Shown here piece by piece: positions 35,364-42,900 of a stretch of 64,000 nucleotides of DNA. The translations under genes and the position numbers were made by a program. The DNA lies in contig NZ_CP016616.1 of NCBI RefSeq assembly GCF_002741015.1, positions 1 through 64,000 on the forward strand, given 5' to 3'. Origin of the DNA: Microvirga ossetica (GTDB lineage: Bacteria; Pseudomonadota; Alphaproteobacteria; Rhizobiales; Beijerinckiaceae). Below the pieces are notes generated by a model. It worked only from the letters and a program-made list of their open reading frames with translations, ran no database searches and had not been told where the DNA came from. Every line of letters begins with the position of its first letter. Position 1 is the stretch's first letter.

Positions 35364-36605
35364 CTATTGGAATGCGATCTTTTCAAGCTGCTTCAGCCGT
35401 AGTTCATAGGTGGACGAAATGCAGTCCGCGTCATCCTCACATGCGTTCCGCATGCGGTACCAATTCCGCTGGCTCGTCCTTGTCTTGTCAGCGACGGACT
35501 TGGGCGCGGTCTTCAGGATATGTGAGTAGAGAGCTGACATGGCCAGATCGCTGGCGGACAGCTCCTGCCTCCGGCAGACGGCGTTCTCGGCCACGGTCGA
35601 TGCCTTCCGGCAGTCGAAGGAAGGTGACCGGACGACTGTTCTCCCCGTCTCGGCCACTTTTCGCACGGCCTCGACACAGCTTGCGAGAAGTCCGCTACGG
35701 TCCCTCAGGTTGCCGACCGCCTCCATCTCGTAGGAGAGGAGGCGCCCGAAATTCTCCCCTCCGAAGGCATCGTGCCCTTCCTTGAAGGTCTGCTCCCCGA
35801 GGGACTTCATCTCTGCGGCGTCGAGGCCGAACAGGTTGGAGCAGGTCGCGGACAGCTCGATGTAGCCCGCCCCGAGCCTGACCATGGCATCGAGAGTGGG
35901 CTTCGAGCTTGGCGGGGTGACGGTCGTGCCGTCCTGCTCGAAGATGTCGATGCCAAGCTCGCGTGCCTTATTCGGGGTCAGTAGCGAGAACCCCTCCGGA
36001 GGCGACTGCGTGATGAACATGATCGCCTCGCGACGAAGCCCGAGATGCGTGAGGTAGGATCCAATGTCGGCGTTTCCCATGCCGGTCTCGCGGAGCTGGC
36101 CGTTCTCACGGATGTACGCCGCGTGGAACCCGATGGTGGATCGCGGCGACATGTAGCGTCGGTTCGCGGATATCCAGATCAGCGCACAGGCTGAGTAGCA
36201 CTCCTGATCGGGCAGGACCACGGTTGCGAAATTCCGTTGCCGGATCTGTACGCCCATGTCCAGGGCGTCCTTGACGAGGCCCCCGGGTGACATGAGAACG
36301 ATACTGGCCTTGGGACGCGAGAGCCCACCTAGTATCTCTGCGAACCGATCCGCATCCCCACTCCGGATCGGCCCTTTCACAAAAACCATGCTCACATCAA
36401 TCCCGGAGGGACTGAAGACGTCGAACTCGGCAGATCGGGCCGTGCAGATTCCTACCATGAGCACGACCATTGCAGTCGATAGGCTTAGCCAGACGTGCGA
36501 GAAAAAGCTCAATTTCGCGGCGATTCGGGTCGTCAGCGGCAGTTCTTGTGTCCCCGGCGCGTCCCCACTCCGTCCTATGGTCGGGTGGATACCTAGAACC
36601 TGCAT
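35364..36605 (-). CDS. Exported ClpP-like protein with LprI-like C-terminus
   Basis: This 413-residue protein has an uncleaved or long signal region ending near ARSAEF (residue 60). A ClpP-like/COG3904-type domain follows, with S138 (QECYSACALIW) as the likely nucleophile and H151 (STIGFHAAY) as base; the SPGGLVKDAL strand is typical. The last 85 residues match the DUF1311/LprI lysozyme-inhibitor fold with its cysteine pattern (FDCRKAS, AVCRRQELSA, ACEDDADC). The combined protease-like and lysozyme-inhibitor-like layout suggests a periplasmic envelope-protection role. It is the last gene before the right end of the island. The N-terminal start is uncertain. Confidence 0.7.
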   Translation of the reverse strand: MQVLGIHPTIGRSGDAPGTQELPLTTRIAAKLSFFSHVWLSLSTAMVVLMVGICTARSAEFDVFSPSGIDVSMVFVKGPIRSGDADRFAEILGGLSRPKASIVLMSPGGLVKDALDMGVQIRQRNFATVVLPDQECYSACALIWISANRRYMSPRSTIGFHAAYIRENGQLRETGMGNADIGSYLTHLGLRREAIMFITQSPPEGFSLLTPNKARELGIDIFEQDGTTVTPPSSKPTLDAMVRLGAGYIELSATCSNLFGLDAAEMKSLGEQTFKEGHDAFGGENFGRLLSYEMEAVGNLRDRSGLLASCVEAVRKVAETGRTVVRSPSFDCRKASTVAENAVCRRQELSASDLAMSALYSHILKTAPKSVADKTRTSQRNWYRMRNACEDDADCISSTYELRLKQLEKIAFQ

Positions 36606-36636
36606 AGCTAACTCGTTCTAAGATTTAAGAATTTAA

Positions 36637-36676
36637 TGGTCGGAGCGAGAGGATTTGAACCTCCGACCCTTGGTCC
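36637..36676 (-). pseudogene. tRNA-Pro 3' half (vestigial attachment site)
   Basis: On the minus strand this reads into a full T-arm (GGAGG TTCAAAT CCTCT), a 3' acceptor strand CGCTCCG, discriminator A and CCA. It ends upstream inside the anticodon loop. The sequence matches the 3' half of a proline tRNA with a one-base gap. The 5' half is absent, so it is not a working tRNA. A break in the anticodon loop is where many integrases cross over. Confidence 0.72.
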
Positions 36677-36744
36677 GCCAGACAAGCCAGAGCAGGCTCG
36701 ACGGCCGGTTCCCGCTGAAGACCATGCCGTGGCTCGTGCCAAAG

Positions 36745-36764
36745 ACCGGGGCGGAAACCGGGGT
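36745..36764. repeat. Right integrase arm-type repeat
   Basis: An identical copy of the 20-base repeat at 16692-16711, in the same orientation, lying 56 bases inside the right core repeat. Together the two copies bracket the element on the inside, as arm-type sites do. Confidence 0.65.
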
Positions 36765-36820
36765 GAATCGCTGGGCTCGAATGGAAACATCAAACAATTC
36801 AATCCCTTAGCCAAACACAA

Positions 36821-36834
36821 TGGCGGAGGGGGTG
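36821..36834. repeat. attR core: tRNA-Ser 3' end
   Basis: TGGCGGAGGGGGTG, identical to 16547-16560. It contains the encoded CCA and acceptor 3' strand of tRNA-Ser. The match ends where the tRNA continues with GGATTC and the left copy with TCCGCC. Confidence 0.8.
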
Positions 36835-36910
36835 GGATTCGAACCCACGGTGGGCTTGCACCCACGGCGGTTTTCAAGACCGCTGCCTTAAACCACTCGG
36901 CCACCCCTCC
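36821..36910 (-). tRNA. tRNA-Ser (anticodon TGA)
   Basis: The minus strand folds as a 90-base class II tRNA with CCA encoded. The acceptor GGAGGGG pairs with CCCCTCC, the anticodon stem GCGGT/ACCGC encloses CTTGAAA (anticodon TGA), the long variable arm is CGTGGGTGCAAGCCCACC, and the T-loop is GTTCGAAT. Its 3' end overlaps the island's right core repeat, so the tRNA remains intact after integration. It normally lies beside rlpA in related genomes. Confidence 0.96.
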
Positions 36911-36995
36911 AAGGGCCGGAAAACCGGTTCCGACCCGTGCTTCTCTCTAAGACCGTGGGCCCTGCGGCGTCAACCGAGACCGACGGCTCGTGCCG

Positions 36996-39900
36996 TTACG
37001 ACCACTGCACCCGCGAGGCATCCGCCTGGAAGTCGTCGAGAGGCTGGATGTGATCCGCAGCAGGCTGGTCGAGATCCGGTACCGGATGCGCCCCGGACGC
37101 AGCAGCATCTCCGGCATCCACCTGCTCCGTCCAGGCAGCACCCGCGCCGTGGCTCGGATCGGTCGCGCCATCCGCCATGAGCAGAAGAATATCCGAACCG
37201 GCCAGGTCCTGAATCGTCCCGGAAGCCCCCATTGGAGCCGCCAAGCCCGAGGCATGAGCGACATCGTCCACGACGACGTCGACACTCCTCTCAAGCGAAG
37301 CCGCCCCCTCGCTGTCGACCAGCACCACGCCGATGCTGCGGCTGCCGGCTGCGAGGCCTGACGCGTCGCTGCTCTCGAGCACGAGGGCTTCGAGCACCGA
37401 CGCGTAGATTTCGGGAGTCGCATGCCCGCTCAGCGTCAGCGTTCCTGTCCCGGCGGCGTATCCGCCGCCCACGATCTCGATTCCGGTATCGCCGATCATC
37501 GTGCGCCCGTTGTCCTCATGAAGGACGAAGCCTTCGACATCGAGGCGGTCGCCGGGCTGCGCTCCGGAGAGCGTGATGGTCGCCCCGCCGAGATGCGAGC
37601 TGTCGATATCTTCGGCAGCGGCGCCGCCGATGGCCTGCGCGTGGTGCGTGCCGGCTTCGACGTGGTTGGGCGATGCGAGCGCCAGTTCCGGTGCATCGTT
37701 CACGGCCTCGGCAGTCACGGAGAACGGCGTGGTCGTCGTCGCCGTTTGGCCTGCGGCTTCCTTGCTCGTGGCCTGAAGCGTCAGATTCAGTGTCCCGTTC
37801 CAATCCTGCGGCGGCATGAGCTGGAGGCCGGACAGGCTGGCGGCCGGCACCGTCCATGTGCCGCCTCCGACAGCCGTACCATGCGAGAGCATGAAGCCGT
37901 CGGGCACGCCGAGGATGCTGACCGTCAGAGTCTCTGAGCCGACGGTATCGACGAGAGAGGCTGAAAGGTTCAGCGCAACGGCGTGATCCTCAAGCCCTGC
38001 CGCGTCTCCCGCCACCGTTGTGGGCGCGTCGGCAACAGCCGACACGCTGACTGTATGTGTGCCGGTAATCTCGCGACTCACACTCGTGCCGTTGCCGGTA
38101 TCGGTGATCGTCGCCTTCAGGGTCAGCGTGAAATCCGCATCGCTGTTCTCAGCCGGCCGGAGCGTCACGAGCCCGGCGCGCAGATCGGCGGTCGCCACCT
38201 GCCACAGGCCCGGGCTGAGTTCCGTTCCGAGATTGAGGCTGGCCCCCTGCGGCAGTCCCGAGACCTGGGTGAAGTCCGACCAGGTCTCCGAGCCATCCGT
38301 ATCCAGAAGGGTGAAGGTCGGCTTGAGGAGGATGGACGTATCCTCGGCTCCAGCGCTCGCGCCGGCGATCGTGCCTGAATCCGCCACCGGATCGAGGCTG
38401 ACCGTGAAGTCTACCGATGTCCGGGCGGTCGATCCCCCTGCACTCTCGGCGGCGATGCCGGTGAGCGTGAGCGTGAACGAGCCCGAGGCCTGCGCAGGCG
38501 GAATGAAGGTCACTCCGCTGAGCTGCGCCGGCGTGAGCAGCCAGGAGCCGTCGGCCTGCTTGGTTCCGGCGCTGAGGCTCGCACCGGCCGGTAACCCGCT
38601 GAGCACGAAGCTGAGACTTTCCGAACCGTCGGTGTCGATCAGGGCGCCCCCGAGGCCAGTGAGCCTGATGGACGTGTCTTCGCGTCCCGAAAAATTCACC
38701 ACGGTCACGGAGGGCGCATCGGCAACGGCATCGACGTGCACGCGGAAGGTCGCCTCGCTCGTGGCCGTCTCACTATTCGTCTCACGGCTTGTGGCGCGAA
38801 GGGTCAGGCTGAAGGAGCCAGAGAAGTTCTGCGGCGGCGTCACGGAAAGGCTCGGCAGATCCGATGGCGATACGAGCCAGCTTCCGTCCGGCTGGCGCGT
38901 GCCGTGCGAGAGCGAGGCGCCCGCGGGCATTCCCGAGATCACCACGGACAATGTCTCCGAACCGTCCCGGTCGGTCAGGACAGCGGACAGGTTCAGGCCG
39001 ATCGGCTCGTCCTCGCGGCCCGCTGCATCGCGGGCGCTCACCACGGGAGCATCGGCCGTCGCATCCGCGTGGACTTCGAATGTTTCCCTCGTGGTTTTTA
39101 CCGAACCGTTCGAGGTCTCGCGGGAATGCGCCAGCATGGTCAGGGCCATGGTGCCGCTCCAATCGGCGGGCGGCGTCACGGTCAGGCCCGCGAGCTGCGA
39201 GGGTGTCAGAGTCCAGCTGCCATCGCCATTGTTGAGGCCAGCGGAGAGACGTGCACCTTCCGGCAGGCCTTCGATCACCACCGACAGGACTTCGGACCCG
39301 TCGGCATCGGTCAGCGACGCCGAGAGGTTGAGAGCGATTTTTCCGTCTTCGTTGCCCGTCGCGTCATGGACGGTGACGATCGGTGCATCGGCGCTCGGCG
39401 CGACGGAGATAGCGATCGTCCGGCTCGTCGCAAGCGTGTCGCCGTTACTCGCCTCGCGCGTCGTCGCCTCGATCGTCAGCGAATAGGTGCCGTACTTGTT
39501 TGCGGGCGGAACGAATTGCAGGCTTCCCAGATGGGCGGGATCGACCGACCAGCGCCCGTTGCCGAGATCGGTGATGCCGTCACCTTCGAGGCGTGAGCCT
39601 GCCGGGAGCCCGGATATCACCACGGCCGCAACCGACTCGCTGCCATCCTTGTCGCTCACCCCGACGGTGAGATTCAGTAGGACCGCCACATCCTCGACGC
39701 CGGCAGGCGGAGCGGCAGAGATGACGGCACTGTCGGCCACCGCGGACACGGTGACGTTGAGATCGGATGTGGTGGTCGTCTCGCTGGCCGTGGCTTCCGT
39801 CGACACGGCTGTCACACGCAGAGTGATCGTGCCGGAGAAGTCCGCCGGGGGAACGAGGCTGACATGCGCCAGCTGATCCGGCCGCAGCACCCAGGTGCCG

Positions 39901-42900
39901 TTGAGAGGATCCCTCACGCCGACCGAGAGGCTTGCACCGGCAGGAACGCCTTCGATGCGGATGCCGAGCGTCTCGCGGCCGTTATCCGTGTCGGATGTTC
40001 CGGCCGCGATGGACAATTGCACCGAGCGGTCCTCGACCGTCCCTGAATCGGCGACAACGAGCGTCGGCGTCTGGGCAATCGGCGCGCCGCCCGGAACCGT
40101 GCCCGATCCGTCGCCCTCGCCTCCATTTCCGCCGCCCGAAGGCGTCGTGACGGTCACCGTCACCTCTTCTGTGCGATGCGACTGGTCGCCCTCGCGTTCC
40201 ACGGCAACCGCCGTGATCTTCAGATCGAAGCTGCCGCTGTAGCCCGCAGGCGGGCGGATCGAGAGATCGGGGAGCGCTTCGACAGGGACCAGCCAGACGC
40301 CATCGCCGGCCGGAATGCCGGCCGAGAGAACCGCGCCGGCCGGCACGTCGCGCACCCACATGTACAAGCTCTCGGAGCCGTCCGTATCGCCCGGCGTCGC
40401 CGTGATGTGAAGCGGGATCAGTCCGTCGTCGGGATCGATGCTGTTGTGACCGGCGCCGGTCGATTCCGTGAGCGTGAGCACCGGAGTGTCGGCGTCCCCC
40501 GCCGGATCCACCACCATATGGCCGCCGATGGGCGTCCGGATTCCGCCCGTGTCCTCGATGGTCATTTCGACGGTGAGCGTCGCAGCCCGGTCGCTGTCAT
40601 GCGGCATGGTCAGCGTCACGCCCGTCATCTGCGTGGCGGGAATCCGGTAGATGCCGTTCGCATCGGCTGCGAGAATCGTGCCGTCCGCAAGTTTCAGGAC
40701 CGCGCCGTTAGGCACGTTGCCGATGAGGATGTCGCCGACGACTTTTTCCGAATTGTCGCTGTCGCCGAGGCCGGGATCGAGGCGCAGCGCGATGGGCTGG
40801 TCCTCGGTTCCTCCGATGGTGCCCCAGTTGCCCGAGTGTCCGTCGAGGCCGCCGACGGCGGGAGTGTCGACCACCGCCACGACATTGACCGGGAACAGCA
40901 CCGGCGTCTTCGCCTGATCGCCGCCATCCGCCTCCTGCGTGACCGCGGTCACGCGCAGCTCGATGGTGCCGGAAAAGTTGGGCGGCGGAAGCAATGTCGC
41001 CTGCCTCGCTTCCTCAGCGGTCAGGGACCAGATGCCTGGTCCGCGATACGTCCCGTGAGACAGAACCGCGCCTTCCGGGATGCCGGAGATGACGAAGCTC
41101 AAGGTCTCCGAGCCGTCCGCGTCCGGCAGAGTTGCGGTAAGGTTGAGCGCGATCGGAGTGTCCTCGAATCCGGTCGCGCCCGTGACATCCATGACAGGCG
41201 CATCGGCCACGGCGCGCACCGTCACCCGAAGATCGAGCGGCTGGCGCTCGGCCGTGCTGCCGTTGGGCTCCGCGGAAATGGCGGAGACCTTCAGGGTGAA
41301 GTCCTTGTCGGAATGCGCAGGCGGCGTGATGGTGAGGCCGTTCACCTGCGCCGGGTCCACCAGCACGGAGCCATCGGCTGCGCGGACGAGAACCACGCTT
41401 CCGGCGCGCACCACCGCTCCGTCCGGAATACCGGCGATCCTGAAGCCGACGATTTTCTCCGAGCCGTCGCGATCGGTCGTCCAGGCTGCCATGTTCAGCG
41501 GGATCGCCGTATCCTCGTCTCCCACGGAATGGTTGACGCGGAGCCCAGGAGCGTCGGCGACGGCCTCGGCCTTCACCTGGAAGGACAATTCGGTACTGGC
41601 CTTGCTGCCGTTCGAACTTTCGGTCGCGGTGGCGCGGATTTTCAGGTCCAGCGTTCCGGAGAAATCGACCGGTGGCTTGAGAGACAGCTGCGGCAGATCT
41701 TCGGTCCGCACGAGCCAGGAGCCGTCCGACTGAAGAGTTCCGCGGGTCAGGGTCGCATCCGCCGGCACCCCATAGATCCTGACGGCCAGCGTTTCCGATC
41801 CATCCCTGTCGACCAGAGATGCGGAAAGATTGAGCGGGATTTCAGTATCCTCGTTCCCCGAGACGCTGACGGCGGTCACGCTCGGCGCATCGGCCACGGC
41901 GTTGACCGTCACCCGGCTCGTCCCGGTCACTTCGCCGCTCACGGTCTTCCCGTTGCCGGTGTCCTGCAGGGTTGCGGTGAAGGTAAGGGTGAAATCCTCG
42001 TCGCTGTGCGCCGGCGGCTTGATCTTGACCTGCCCGGTCCGCAGGTCCCCGGTCGGAACGCTCCAAACTCCCGGCTCCACCATCGTGCCTCGATTGAGCG
42101 TCGCGCCGGAGGGCACGCCGGATACCCGCGTGAATTCGGACCAGGTCTCCGAGTTGTCTTTGTCGGGCGTGTCGAAGGTCGGGCTGATCGTGATCCAGCT
42201 GTCTTCGTTGCCGGCGGCCGAACCGGTGATGGTCCCCGCATCGAGCACGGGATCGAGATTCACCGTGAACGTGGTCGCATTGCGCGCACTCGGCACGCCG
42301 GCCTCGCTCTCGGTCGCGACGGCCGTCAGCGTCAGCTCGAACCGGCCCGACCCGTGCGGCGGCGGCGTGAGCACCAATCCGGTCAGCTGCGCCGATGTCA
42401 GCAGCCAGCTGCCGTCCGCCTGTTTGATGCCGGCATTGAGCGTTGCGCCGGGAGGCACGGTCAGCAGGAAGCTCAGGCTCTCCGAGCCGTCGATGTCGCG
42501 CAGGGCGCCACCCAGACCCGTGAGGGCGACAGGCTCGTCCTCGCGGCCTGAGAAGTTGGCCACCGTCACGTCGGGCGTATCCGCGACCGCGCCGACCTGG
42601 ACGCGGAAGTCGGCCCTGCTCGTCTCGGCGTCGCCGTTGCTCTCCCTGGCGGTCGCTTCGATGCGCAGATCGAGAGGCCCGGAAAAATCGTGCGCAGGCG
42701 TCAGTTTCAGATGAGCAAGATCGGACGGCGACACGCGCCAGCTGCCGTCCGGCTGACGGGTTCCATGCGACAGGGAGACGTCCGACGGCACGCCGAAGAT
42801 GCTGACGGACAGAAGCTCCGAGCCGTCCTGATCCTTCAGGGCTGCCGAGAGATCGAGGGCGATGGCGGTATCTTCCGATCCCCTGACGTCGTGCACTACC

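Larger units (their letters stand above)
16547..36834. mobile_element. Integrated island (satellite-like core with defence cargo) at tRNA-Ser
   Basis: The element is bounded by the 14-base direct repeats at 16547 and 36821. It carries a P4-type integrase just inside the left end, AlpA, a primase and helicase, phage-like small genes and a cargo of SIR2, restriction-modification and unrecognised genes. The flanking chromosome (rlpA on one side, tRNA-Ser on the other) would be contiguous without it. No head, tail or lysis genes are present, which argues against a complete prophage. Being P4-like or satellite-like is inference from the gene set. Confidence 0.8.

Noticed and set aside
40176..42551. 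A 791-codon plus-strand frame across the adhesin gene
   Set aside because: It mirrors the adhesin repeats on the opposite strand, has no motif and no ribosome-binding site; a codon shadow of the repeat array.
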